A stretch of DNA of 7,443 bases from an archaeon (GCA_005240025.1 SBBK01000001.1:1-7443); one strand, 5' to 3'; positions 1 through 6,588 are shown, counted from the stretch's first letter. A program made the numbers and translations. Notes: generated from the sequence alone by a model not told the origin.

Positions 1-1
1 A

Positions 2-82
2 TACAAATTTGAACACATTGCTGATTGCTCGGTTGGTTTGAAACACAAATATCCGGTATACACAGTAATGAAACAATTCTGA
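2..82 (+). CDS. C-terminal end of an unidentified protein (partial, cut by window start)
   Basis: Reading from base 2, one frame stays open for 26 codons and ends at TGA (80-82); the other two + frames hit stops at once or within about 16 codons. The encoded tail contains GLKHKYPVYTVMKQF, a pattern of aromatic and beta-strand residues that looks like a real protein end. The KYPVY segment is loosely reminiscent of the last strand of class I SAM-dependent methyltransferases, but 26 residues cannot support a family call. The gene would lie on the same strand as the regulator that follows, 72 bases before that gene's preferred ATG. It could also be a chance open frame. Confidence 0.4.
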   Translation, partial: YKFEHIADCSVGLKHKYPVYTVMKQF

Positions 83-154
83 CATTTGTGGACATACAAA
101 AGATTTAGATTCGTATGTACAGACAAAATTTTCGTGAAGATTGATCCTGACGAG

Positions 155-940
155 ATGGCTGATGATTTTTTAGAATTTGCAAGCAGTCAGAGACTTTCCA
201 TTTTGCTCAAGTTGCTTGAAAAACAATACACGGTATCAAAAATTGCAAGGGAACTAGATGCCACGATTCCTGAGGTGTTTAGAAATTGTGAGCGCCTATC
301 AAAGGCAGGATTAATTGAAAAGGGTCAGGATGGCTCCTATGCGCTCACCATCTATGGGAGAACAGTATGTGAGCAGTTTCCATATTTTGCTTTCATGTCA
401 AAGGAAAGGAGATACTTTAAGACCCATGATTTGGGAGATTTGCCAGCCAAGTTCATCCAGAGGCTTGGTGCCCTTGAGTCTGCCCAACATGTTACCGGCT
501 TTGTCAAGGTTATGGAGCTGTGCAATGAGATATACAAAAACTCCAACCAATTCATTTACAACATTTTATCTGAGATCTGGTACAACCAAGACATCATAGA
601 TACCATTGTTGACAAGCTTGACCGCAATGTGGTCATTCGTTCAGTTTTTTCCGAGTCTGCAATTATTCCAAAAGAACGAAAAAAGGTCATAGAAAAGATT
701 GATTTCAAAAAATACATTCAAAAAGGCACTCTTGAACGCAAAATGAAAAAAATCGGCACATCAATCATCCTAAATGAGAAGGAGGCGTGCATAATGTTTC
801 CAACAAACGATGGAGCGGCAGATCTCAGAGAGATGTTTTACAGCGACGAGCCGGTTTTCCACGAGTGGTGCCATGATTTCTTTAAATTTTGTTGGGAAAA
901 CTCAGGCGTCTTTAGAGAGGACAAGCTGAGGAATAATTAA
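155..940 (+). CDS. Winged-helix transcriptional regulator, FilR1-like (methanogenesis-regulator-type C-terminal domain)
   Basis: Predicted cytoplasmic DNA-binding regulator of 261 residues. Residues about 8-75 read as an ArsR/MarR-like winged helix: SSQRLSILLKLLEKQYTVSKI is the first helix pair, ARELDATIPEVFRNCERLSKAG the turn and recognition helix, and LIEKGQDGSYALTIYGR the wing. Residues about 120-250 match the FilR1 middle/C-terminal type of domain, with the typical GTLERKMKKI, then SIILNEKEACIMFPTNDG, and the closing aromatic segment FHEWCHDFFKFCWE. Family members are archaeal regulators with a possible ligand-sensing half; the ligand and targets here are unknown. In-frame starts exist at TTG 86, GTG 134 and ATG 155. 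I chose ATG 155 because the winged helix begins immediately after it and it is the only ATG. However, a GGTATAC box at 55-61 lies about 28 bases before TTG 86, so a longer form or a 5' leader is possible. The gene ends 6 bases from the convergent glycosyltransferase gene. Confidence 0.8.
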   Translation: MADDFLEFASSQRLSILLKLLEKQYTVSKIARELDATIPEVFRNCERLSKAGLIEKGQDGSYALTIYGRTVCEQFPYFAFMSKERRYFKTHDLGDLPAKFIQRLGALESAQHVTGFVKVMELCNEIYKNSNQFIYNILSEIWYNQDIIDTIVDKLDRNVVIRSVFSESAIIPKERKKVIEKIDFKKYIQKGTLERKMKKIGTSIILNEKEACIMFPTNDGAADLREMFYSDEPVFHEWCHDFFKFCWENSGVFREDKLRNN

Positions 941-963
941 GCTGGCTCAGCTCCAGATTTTTT
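941..963 (+). terminator. Possible terminator: short hairpin then T-run after the regulator gene
   Basis: Directly after the TAA of the regulator gene, GCTG-GCT-CAGC (941-951) is a perfect 4-bp inverted repeat with a 3-base loop, and six T residues follow at 958-963. Archaeal termination relies mainly on T-rich runs in the non-template strand, so the T-run is the more meaningful part. The element overlaps the 3' coding end of the convergent glycosyltransferase gene, so it may be fortuitous. Confidence 0.3.
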
Positions 964-2107
964 CCTTAAATGTCCATTTTTTGTTCAGGATAAAGTTGCT
1001 CAGTGCAGAGCACGCCACTGCTGCAACCAACGCCAGAGGATACTGTATTTTGTACTGATCAACCAGCAAGTAAACCATAGATAGTTGTGCCAGTGCGCCA
1101 AGTGAGCTGAACCCTATGAATTTGCAGTACTGCAACATCGTGTGCCTGCGTCCAAAGTTGCGGTCCTCAAACGTCCAGACCTTGTTCAAGAAGAAATTTC
1201 CAGACATAGATACTGCGATGCCGATAATGGTGGCATGTATGTACCACAGATTCGATATCACTCCAGAAAATAGCGAAGACATCAAATAATTGATTGCAAG
1301 GCCTGTTGCCCCGACCGTGTAAAACCTCCCGGCCTTTGAGAAAAAGCTTACCGATGGCCTTTTTTCTTCCTTTGCTGCAGACCTGCCGAGTTTGTACAGC
1401 TTCCAGACAGACCTAAAGTAGTCCTTTGCGGTACCGAAATCCACCTTGCTTGTGCCGAACTTTCTGTCTGTAAAGGCATAAGGGATTTCAAGGACATTTG
1501 CGTTCTTGGCCTTTACCAGTATCTCAAGAAGCATTTTGTAGCCGATTGCATCAAACTTGAGCCCCTGGATAATCTGTTTTTTGAATGCGAAAAAGCCAGA
1601 CATCGGATCCTTTTGGCCGACTCCGAGACCGTGCTTTGCAATGAAGGTAGCGGCTTTGCTCATAATTTTTCGCTTCATAGTCCAGCCCGTTATCGAGCCG
1701 CCGTTCACATATCTTGACGCTATTACAATGTCGCATTTGGGGTGTTTTAGCGCATCAAGCATTTTCGGCAGCAGGCTTGGCGGATGGGACAGGTCGCTGT
1801 CCATTACAACAATGGTGTTTCCGGTAGCATATTGGATACCTTTCAGAATAGCGGAGCTTAGGCCCTCCTTTGTTTTTCTGTGTATGACATCAATGGTATA
1901 ATTTGCTATTTTCTTTACGTTTTCTAGATAATCCTCAACGATTTTTCCTGTTCCGTCTGGCGAATTGTCATCGACTACAATGGCCTGCGCTTTCATGTTG
2001 GCAGGAAGGTGCCTTTCAATCGATCTTAGAACGTCGAGTATGTTTTGTGATTCGTTATATGTAGGAATGATTATTGAGACCTGTGTTCCTGTACCATGTT
2101 TCCTCAT
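947..2107 (-). CDS. Dolichyl-phosphate mannose synthase-like GT2 glycosyltransferase fused to a GtrA membrane domain
   Basis: Predicted membrane glycosyltransferase of 386 residues that moves a sugar from a nucleotide-sugar to a polyprenyl (dolichyl) phosphate carrier on the cytoplasmic face. Residues about 9-240 form a GT-A fold: SIIIPTYNES at 11-20, the nucleotide-binding DDNSPDGT at 46-53, the metal-binding DSDLSHPP at 103-110 (the DxD aspartates are D103 and D105), ASRYVNGG at 130-137, DPMSGFF at 167-173 and DRKFGTSK at 214-221. Residues about 258-386 are a GtrA-type module with four predicted membrane helices (about 262-284, 287-305, 327-349, 355-374) and two NFxLNKxWTF signatures (304-313 and 371-380). 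The same two-part architecture is known from archaeal DPM synthases such as that of Pyrococcus furiosus. Sugar specificity (mannose or glucose) cannot be read from sequence. The start is ATG 2107, with a well-placed TATA box. The product probably serves N-glycosylation or glycolipid synthesis. Confidence 0.88.
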   Translation of the reverse strand: MRKHGTGTQVSIIIPTYNESQNILDVLRSIERHLPANMKAQAIVVDDNSPDGTGKIVEDYLENVKKIANYTIDVIHRKTKEGLSSAILKGIQYATGNTIVVMDSDLSHPPSLLPKMLDALKHPKCDIVIASRYVNGGSITGWTMKRKIMSKAATFIAKHGLGVGQKDPMSGFFAFKKQIIQGLKFDAIGYKMLLEILVKAKNANVLEIPYAFTDRKFGTSKVDFGTAKDYFRSVWKLYKLGRSAAKEEKRPSVSFFSKAGRFYTVGATGLAINYLMSSLFSGVISNLWYIHATIIGIAVSMSGNFFLNKVWTFEDRNFGRRHTMLQYCKFIGFSSLGALAQLSMVYLLVDQYKIQYPLALVAAVACSALSNFILNKKWTFKEKIWS

Positions 2108-2128
2108 GACTGATTCAGCCCAATTTTC

Positions 2129-2140
2129 TAAATATTAATT
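2129..2140 (-). promoter_or_regulatory. TATA-box promoter of the GT2-GtrA gene, leaderless spacing
   Basis: On the - strand the sequence AATTAATATTTA occupies 2129-2140, followed by 21 bases and then the ATG at 2107. The box centre lies about 27 bases before the ATG, as expected for an archaeal TATA box driving a transcript that begins at or next to the start codon. The GGA just upstream could contribute to a BRE. This suggests the glycosyltransferase is transcribed separately from truD, which ends at 2176. Confidence 0.55.
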
Positions 2141-2175
2141 CCTTGTCAAAATAGTTTACGGGCAGCTTAAATCGG

Positions 2176-3372
2176 TTAAAAGCCAGCCCCCATCGGATCG
2201 GCGGGCTTTATCATCTCCCGCATAACAATGGTGGCAAAGGATCCCCTCTGCAGCGCAAATCTGACTGTATCCTTGGTTACAGAAAAATTCGTGCAGACCA
2301 ATTTTGCTGTCCTAAAGCCCCCCTCGTTACTAATCTCCTGCATTTCTTTTAGGAAAAAATCTCTTGGTGAGATCCCCTCTCCTGCCAGAATCTGCGAAAT
2401 GTGGTAGTCGAATCTGGTTTTTTTAAAGTAGGAATGACCAATCAACGGGATGGCAAGCTGCTCACCATGTGCCATTTGGCATTTACCGAGTTTTGCGCTT
2501 TTGTCATAACACACATCTCCCTGTTGTGGTGCAAACAGTTCCTCACCGTACTGGTATGACTCACTCAGGGTCAGATTGAAAAGAAACGACTGATATGCGT
2601 CGACAAAGATCCGCCTTACTGCCAGTGGCAGTTTGCAGATTGCTTTTTGTGGAGGAGTGTTTTGAATCAGCTCATTGAGGAGAATTCTCTCAAGGTCCAT
2701 CCATTTCGGTAAAAGCTTGAGTGCTTCTGAATAATGAGTGCTGTCCGACATCATCTGCCTGAGTTTTGTGTTTTCTTGGGAATCGTGCTCTGACGTATAA
2801 GACAAGACAAGCCCTACCGCGTCATCAAACCTTTTTTGAATGAGCGCTTTGCCCACCAGATGCGTCATTGGTCTTTTTGAGCCAAACCGCTGGTATCCGT
2901 AAAAATTCAAAATTCTGTCACACTCTGTGAACCTGCAGAGATCATCTTTTGCGTCGGTTATTCTGATGGTGAAACTATTCCCAATCATGTCTTTTGCAGT
3001 GAGAGGTTTTTTTGCAAATCCGACTTTATGCAATGAGATTTTCTCATCGGAATAATTGCCGAGTACCTTGTTTTTCCCCATAGAGCACACATACTGCTCT
3101 GTTATTGCCGATGAGTCTTTTAGGCCAAGCGCCTTTAGACGGACACCAAACTTGCTAAAAATCTTCTGGAGTGCATGGCTGGTATCGATGCCGGACTTGG
3201 CTAGTCGGTATACTGCAAATCCTTCACTTTCAGACAGAGACCCGAGTATTTTTTCGGAGAGAATTTCGGAGACTACAAAGTCTTCGTGTTTTTGGCGGAT
3301 CTTGCCTCCGCATCCGCCATACCCGGTAGTATGAACCAGCATTCCAATGTCAGAATCGATTTTTGGTATCAC
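2176..3372 (-). CDS. truD: tRNA pseudouridine synthase D (TruD/Pus7 family)
   Basis: Cytoplasmic enzyme that isomerises uridine to pseudouridine in tRNA; TruD/Pus7 members modify position 13, and archaeal ones can also act at position 35. Its 398 residues fit the family length. Motifs appear in family order: GGKIRQKHEDFVVSEI (22-37) at the N-terminus; GLKDSSAIT (83-91) with D86 as the expected catalytic aspartate; NFYGYQRFGSKRPMTHLVG (156-174), the family signature; RIFVDAYQSFLFN (254-266); and the C-terminal GSFATIVMREMIKP (377-390). The residues 175-375 between these carry the TruD insertion domain. The start is GTG at 3372, and the next residues (IDSDIGMLVHTTG) match the family's usual opening, so the later ATG at residue 11 is unlikely. 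The start overlaps the stop of the upstream secreted propeller gene as GTGA, pointing to cotranscription and translational coupling. Downstream, 68 bases separate it from the GT2-GtrA gene. Confidence 0.93.
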   Translation of the reverse strand: MIPKIDSDIGMLVHTTGYGGCGGKIRQKHEDFVVSEILSEKILGSLSESEGFAVYRLAKSGIDTSHALQKIFSKFGVRLKALGLKDSSAITEQYVCSMGKNKVLGNYSDEKISLHKVGFAKKPLTAKDMIGNSFTIRITDAKDDLCRFTECDRILNFYGYQRFGSKRPMTHLVGKALIQKRFDDAVGLVLSYTSEHDSQENTKLRQMMSDSTHYSEALKLLPKWMDLERILLNELIQNTPPQKAICKLPLAVRRIFVDAYQSFLFNLTLSESYQYGEELFAPQQGDVCYDKSAKLGKCQMAHGEQLAIPLIGHSYFKKTRFDYHISQILAGEGISPRDFFLKEMQEISNEGGFRTAKLVCTNFSVTKDTVRFALQRGSFATIVMREMIKPADPMGAGF

Positions 3373-4922
3373 GGCTCGATTGTCACGGTTACAAACTGTG
3401 AAACTGTGACGTCATTTGTTCTTGCAGACACCAACACTTTGTATGTTCCAGGAAGGGCGGATTCGCTTGCAGCAATGAATACTGGAATGTTTGTTGGGCT
3501 GTCAAGAGCTATTTTTTTTGTTGGTATTTCTACTGTTATGTCGTTGAATTCCGATGTTGCCTTTGAAAGCAGGGTAACGTCTACTGCAGAGTTTGGCAAA
3601 AGCCGGAGCTCAATTTGTGATGTCTGTCCGCGCGGTATCGTTACTTTGCCGGTCAGCCCCAGCTCAAGCGGCAGTCCTTTGGTGAGGTCAACCACACCAA
3701 TGTTGTTTTCAACCCATTCCGTAAACCAGATCGAATCCATTGTTGCTTTGAAGCCAAATGCTTGCGCAATACCACAGTTACTCAGCTGACCACAGTCTGT
3801 CCAGTTTGAATTCTGAGATGGAATGGAATATTCCACCAGATGTTCGTTTTTTATATCGAATACCGCAATGGCGTTGCCAAGCTGCTCATTGAAGATGAGT
3901 TTGCCGCCTACAAGCTGCGTCCAGTATGGCCCAGTCACCGGAGTTTTGATGACGCCTGTTGCATTGCCGTATACGTCTTGTCTTGGGTTTGGAGTCACAT
4001 ATTTTGTGAAGGTTTGGGTTGTTGGTTCAAATTTGAAAAATGAGCTGCTAGTTGTATCTGCAATCCAGACATTGTCGCTTTCATCTACTGTCAGACCCAC
4101 CGGCGTGCCCAGATTTGGAGGTAGGGTATAGACATCGATGTACTCCAGTGTAGAGTTGTTTGCCGTCTCCAAAGTTTCAGAAAAACGGGCATAATCTAAC
4201 TTGACCAGGGCACCACCCTGCCTGAGCATCCAATTTGTGTACCAGACATTGCCGCCAGAATCCACGTCAAAACCGCTCACAAACGAGCCAGGCAGGGGGG
4301 ATGGGATGCTTTTGTATATTTTTTGCTCACCTGCCGTATCAAGAAAGCTGATTTTACCCCCGTAAAAATCATTGACAATAACTTGGTTTGCCCTCACCAT
4401 GAGTTGTTGTGGCAGGGATTCATCTTTTGATGGAAACTCGATCTGCTCGTATTTTTTCTCGATGGTAGAAAACTTCCAAATTGAATCATTTGCGTCATCG
4501 GTATACCAGATGTTGCCGTCGTACGCATAATCAATTCCCCACATCATGGAGCGGCCCATTTGCGGCCATGCAGGATTTTCATATTCGGTAAACTCTTTTG
4601 ATTGCGGATCAAACCTGGTCATCTTGCCTGTGTTGGTCTGCGCAAACCACACCTGCCCCTGTGGATCCACAGTTATTGCAAGTGGCTGGGTGCACTCTGT
4701 TGGGATCTTGTATTCTGTGACATATTGGTTGGATTTTGCATCCTGTGTTCCACAATACCTTGGCCGTTCCACGTCAGAATAGTTGTCTGCAGGCGTTCCG
4801 GTTACGGTGGACTTTTCAAGCGGATTTGGTTGAGAGTTGGTGAACGCCAGAGTAAGAGTGGATGTGATCAGAATGACTGCAAAAAAGCCAGCGACAACTA
4901 TCCCCTTGATTTTTGTTTTCAT
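3369..4922 (-). CDS. Secreted or membrane-anchored beta-propeller protein, streptogramin lyase (Vgb)/NHL-like
   Basis: Predicted extracellular protein of 517 residues. Residues 1-28 are a signal peptide or signal anchor: MKTKIK followed by a hydrophobic stretch of about 20 residues. Residues about 68-412 contain a repeated propeller-blade motif of the form P-x-G/A-[LI]-x-V-D-x-x-G/D-x-[VI]-W-[FY]-x-[DTN], ending in xFxxY/xYxxP segments: 80-117, 128-164, 216-265, 274-311, 333-368, 386-412. The last reads SIWFTEWVENNIGVVD, like the closing strand in Vgb. Residues about 418-517 form a beta-rich Ig/CARDB-like domain ending ALPGTYKVLVSARTNDVTVS. The cysteine pairs C58/C77 and C377/C383 may form disulfides. 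N-x-S/T sequons occur at N47, N145, N255/N256, N320 and N373. Database pipelines may call this virginiamycin B lyase, but only one histidine (H361) exists in the protein, so lyase activity is doubtful. Ligand and role are unknown; a cell-surface binding function is inferred. Start ATG 4922 is followed directly by the signal peptide and preceded by a TATA box. Confidence 0.8.
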   Translation of the reverse strand: MKTKIKGIVVAGFFAVILITSTLTLAFTNSQPNPLEKSTVTGTPADNYSDVERPRYCGTQDAKSNQYVTEYKIPTECTQPLAITVDPQGQVWFAQTNTGKMTRFDPQSKEFTEYENPAWPQMGRSMMWGIDYAYDGNIWYTDDANDSIWKFSTIEKKYEQIEFPSKDESLPQQLMVRANQVIVNDFYGGKISFLDTAGEQKIYKSIPSPLPGSFVSGFDVDSGGNVWYTNWMLRQGGALVKLDYARFSETLETANNSTLEYIDVYTLPPNLGTPVGLTVDESDNVWIADTTSSSFFKFEPTTQTFTKYVTPNPRQDVYGNATGVIKTPVTGPYWTQLVGGKLIFNEQLGNAIAVFDIKNEHLVEYSIPSQNSNWTDCGQLSNCGIAQAFGFKATMDSIWFTEWVENNIGVVDLTKGLPLELGLTGKVTIPRGQTSQIELRLLPNSAVDVTLLSKATSEFNDITVEIPTKKIALDSPTNIPVFIAASESALPGTYKVLVSARTNDVTVSQFVTVTIEP

Positions 4923-4937
4923 ACAACCAGTCCTTTT

Positions 4938-4977
4938 ATCTGATTAATATCTGATTCTGAGATTAAACAGTCTGATT
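4938..4977 (-). repeat. Three phased direct repeats (AATCAGA) across the propeller-gene promoter
   Basis: On the + strand TCTGATT occurs at 4939-4945, 4950-4956 and 4971-4977; the first two are identical over 8 bases (ATCTGATT). Their starts are 11 and 21 bp apart, close to one and two helical turns, so all copies would face the same side of the DNA. They surround the putative TATA box of the - strand propeller gene and end at the stop codon of pth2. This arrangement suits an operator for a repressor or activator, but the repeat is short and could be chance in A/T-rich sequence. Confidence 0.4.
4942..4951 (-). promoter_or_regulatory. Putative TATA box of the propeller gene
   Basis: On the - strand GATATTAATC lies at 4942-4951. 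The centre of its ATATTAA core is about 25 bases before the ATG at 4922, giving leaderless spacing. It sits between and partly inside two of the AATCAGA repeats. An alternative A/T-rich stretch, AGATAAAA, is closer to the ATG and too near to be the TATA box of a transcript that includes the start codon. A promoter here means that the propeller gene and truD can be expressed independently of pth2. Confidence 0.45.
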
Positions 4978-5331
4978 TTAGAGAAGTTTTAGATCACTTG
5001 TTATTTTGTCTACAAGATCCTCTGGTGCAGGCCCAATAGATATGCATGTAAATGTTCCCGGCTCAATCTGGGTATGGCCAGCATCTGTTACCTCCGACCA
5101 TGGGAGATTTAGCTCAATGGCTCGCTGTTTTATCTCCTCCAGTTCCGCAAGACTGCTTACCTTTAGGACGATTTTTTCTTGGCCGCCCCACCATTTTGAA
5201 AACCATTCAGGGTGGGATTTGCGGACGTTTTCTGCACCAAGAACACATGCATGTCCCACCTGGGCTGCAATCTTGCCTTTTCCCATCCCAAGGTCATTCC
5301 TCACCACTACCACCTGCTTGATTGATCCCAT
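4978..5331 (-). CDS. pth2: Peptidyl-tRNA hydrolase, Pth2 type
   Basis: Cytoplasmic enzyme that cleaves the ester bond of peptidyl-tRNAs dropped by ribosomes, recycling tRNA. It has 117 residues, the normal size of archaeal Pth2. The hallmarks are KQVVVVRNDLGMGKGKIAAQ from residue 5 followed by VGHACV, with the conserved lysines of MGKGK, and the C-terminal VTDAGHTQIEPGT (81-93) followed by TCISIGPAP (94-102), which carry the conserved D83 and T87. The protein is shorter than eukaryotic Pth2, with no N-terminal membrane helix. A TTG lies directly before the ATG in frame; I use the ATG at 5331 because it is the better codon and MGSIKQVVVV is a normal beginning. The gene is divergent from the GGR-family gene and upstream, on the same strand, of the propeller gene and truD. 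pth2 and truD are both translation-related and I recall them as neighbours in other archaea. Confidence 0.95.
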   Translation of the reverse strand: MGSIKQVVVVRNDLGMGKGKIAAQVGHACVLGAENVRKSHPEWFSKWWGGQEKIVLKVSSLAELEEIKQRAIELNLPWSEVTDAGHTQIEPGTFTCISIGPAPEDLVDKITSDLKLL

Positions 5332-5374
5332 CAACTAGACTGATAGACAGCTGGTCAAAAAACTTTTTACTGTA

Positions 5375-5386
5375 GCAATAAATTGC
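5375..5386 (+). promoter_or_regulatory. TATA-like inverted repeat in the pth2/GGR divergent promoter region
   Basis: GCAAT-AA-ATTGC (5375-5386) is a perfect 5-bp inverted repeat around an A/T core. The core AATAAATT (5377-5384) is centred about 29 bases before the GGR ATG at 5410, consistent with its TATA box and a very short leader. On the - strand the same core reads AATTTATT and lies about 50 bases before the pth2 ATG, so it could serve pth2 with a leader of about 25 bases. The inverted symmetry could also bind a dimeric regulator. Confidence 0.42.
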
Positions 5387-5409
5387 TCATCTCCTCAGGA
5401 CACCACAGT

Positions 5410-6546
5410 ATGTCTTTTGATGTGGTAATTGCCGGTGGAAGTGTCGCAGGGCTTTTTTGTGCAAGGGAGGTTGCCAAAAATGGATACCGGGTTCTGGTAA
5501 TAGAGGAAGACTTTGAGATCGGCTCCCCGGAGCACTGCGGCGGACTGGTTTCTGCCTCCGGACTTGAGGAGCTTGGAATAGTGCCATCTGCCAAGACACT
5601 CGACAATCACATTCACAGTGCCCAGCTGAGTTCGCCGGGAGGCACCAAAATAACACTTGACGCCAGAAAGCAGAAGATCATAGTTGTAAACAGGCGTGAA
5701 TTTGATAAGCAGATTGCACACCAGGCACAAAAAAACGGCGCCGAAATCAGAGTAAAGACATCACTCAAGGATATCAATGGGGCCAGCGCGATTACAAGTG
5801 CAGGAACCTTTGATGCCAAAATAATAGTGGATGCCCGAGGGGCAAACTCGCTTGTGCAAAAAGACAGAACCGGTGCCCTACAGTCAGCCCAGTACGAAGT
5901 TTATGCAGACTGGATTGAGAAAGGGCTAGTCGAGGTTAACTTTGATGCGCTCAGGTATCCAGGATTTTTTTCATGGATAATACCTGCAGGCAATGGAATT
6001 GGAAAGGTTGGAGTGGCCGGCAGGTCAATTAATGCGATGCAGGCGCTGGAAAAATTCCTAGAACAAAAGGGCAGTTATTCCACAATTCGAAAAGTCTTTG
6101 CTCCAATCTGGGTAAAGGGCCCAGTTGACGAGTTTGTGTCCGGCAACACGGTAATTGTTGGCGACGCGGCAGGGCAGTCCAAACCCACTACGGCAGGCGG
6201 CATTTATTCTTGTGGAATTGGAGGTGTGCTTGCAGGACGTGCAATTTCGAAATTTTTAGAAATCGGGAAATCTTCCGAACTTGACAAATACCAGAAATTC
6301 TGGACTGCAAAATTTGGAAAAGAATTTGAAAAACAACTTTATGCGAGAAAGATGCTTGAGAGGTTTGACAATCGCACAGTCGACAGGATTTTCAGCTCAG
6401 TTACGCCTCAGATGTTATCTGACATTTCAGAAAATGAGAGTTTTGATTTCCACACGACTGCACTAGTTAAGCTCCTCGGAGTCAGAGGGTCCATAAAGGT
6501 TGCCCAGACAATTTTTGGTTCCGAAATTCGTCGGCTTCTTGGCTAA
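5410..6546 (+). CDS. FAD-dependent geranylgeranyl reductase family protein
   Basis: Predicted flavoprotein of 378 residues in the geranylgeranyl reductase family, which saturates the isoprenoid double bonds of archaeal ether lipids, and sometimes of quinones, at the inner face of the membrane. The N-terminal Rossmann motif GGSVAGLFCAREVAKNG (9-25) is followed by the ADP-binding strand YRVLVIEE (26-33). EHCGGLVS (41-48) contains the cysteine (C43) conserved in archaeal members. NRREFDKQIAHQAQKNGAEI (94-113) and VDARGANS (140-147) continue the family pattern, YPGFFSWIIP (183-192) is the substrate-side motif, and GNTVIVGDAAGQSKP (245-259) followed by TTAGGIYSCGIGG is the second FAD-binding motif. 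Length is normal. ATG 5410 is chosen over the in-frame TTG at 5383 because the Rossmann strand starts right after it and the TATA-like box fits it. Archaea often carry several paralogues, so the exact substrate (archaeol, caldarchaeol or a quinone chain) is uncertain. Confidence 0.88.
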   Translation: MSFDVVIAGGSVAGLFCAREVAKNGYRVLVIEEDFEIGSPEHCGGLVSASGLEELGIVPSAKTLDNHIHSAQLSSPGGTKITLDARKQKIIVVNRREFDKQIAHQAQKNGAEIRVKTSLKDINGASAITSAGTFDAKIIVDARGANSLVQKDRTGALQSAQYEVYADWIEKGLVEVNFDALRYPGFFSWIIPAGNGIGKVGVAGRSINAMQALEKFLEQKGSYSTIRKVFAPIWVKGPVDEFVSGNTVIVGDAAGQSKPTTAGGIYSCGIGGVLAGRAISKFLEIGKSSELDKYQKFWTAKFGKEFEKQLYARKMLERFDNRTVDRIFSSVTPQMLSDISENESFDFHTTALVKLLGVRGSIKVAQTIFGSEIRRLLG

Positions 6547-6558
6547 GACACTGGTAAG

Positions 6559-6566
6559 CTATAAAT
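6559..6566 (+). promoter_or_regulatory. TATA box of the zinc-ribbon/aEF-1beta/cdc48 operon
   Basis: CTATAAAT at 6559-6566 is a strong TATA box whose centre is about 26 bases before the ATG at 6589, the standard distance for a leaderless archaeal transcript. An in-frame ATG at 6565 overlaps the end of this box, so it cannot be inside the transcript. The box therefore decides in favour of the downstream ATG at 6589. Confidence 0.7.
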
Positions 6567-6588
6567 GGAATGCCAAAAAAATAGCTGC

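Noticed and set aside
1557..1901. 114-codon + strand open frame inside the glycosyltransferase gene
   Set aside because: It is antisense to the conserved DxD and DPMSGFF motifs of the GT2 domain and has no independent support.
2160..2181. Hairpin-like GCTTTTAA...TTTAAGC sequence after truD as a terminator
   Set aside because: Only four outer base pairs match before mismatches, and no strong T-run follows on the - strand.
3286..3789. 167-codon + strand open frame across the truD/propeller junction
   Set aside because: It is antisense to two well-supported genes; its serine/threonine/valine-rich product reflects the beta-strand codons of the opposite strand.
5395..5730. Open frames of 79-111 codons on the - strand inside the 5' half of the GGR-family gene
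   Set aside because: They lie antisense to a gene with clear FAD-binding motifs, have no family-like motifs and are rich in residues typical of shadow frames.
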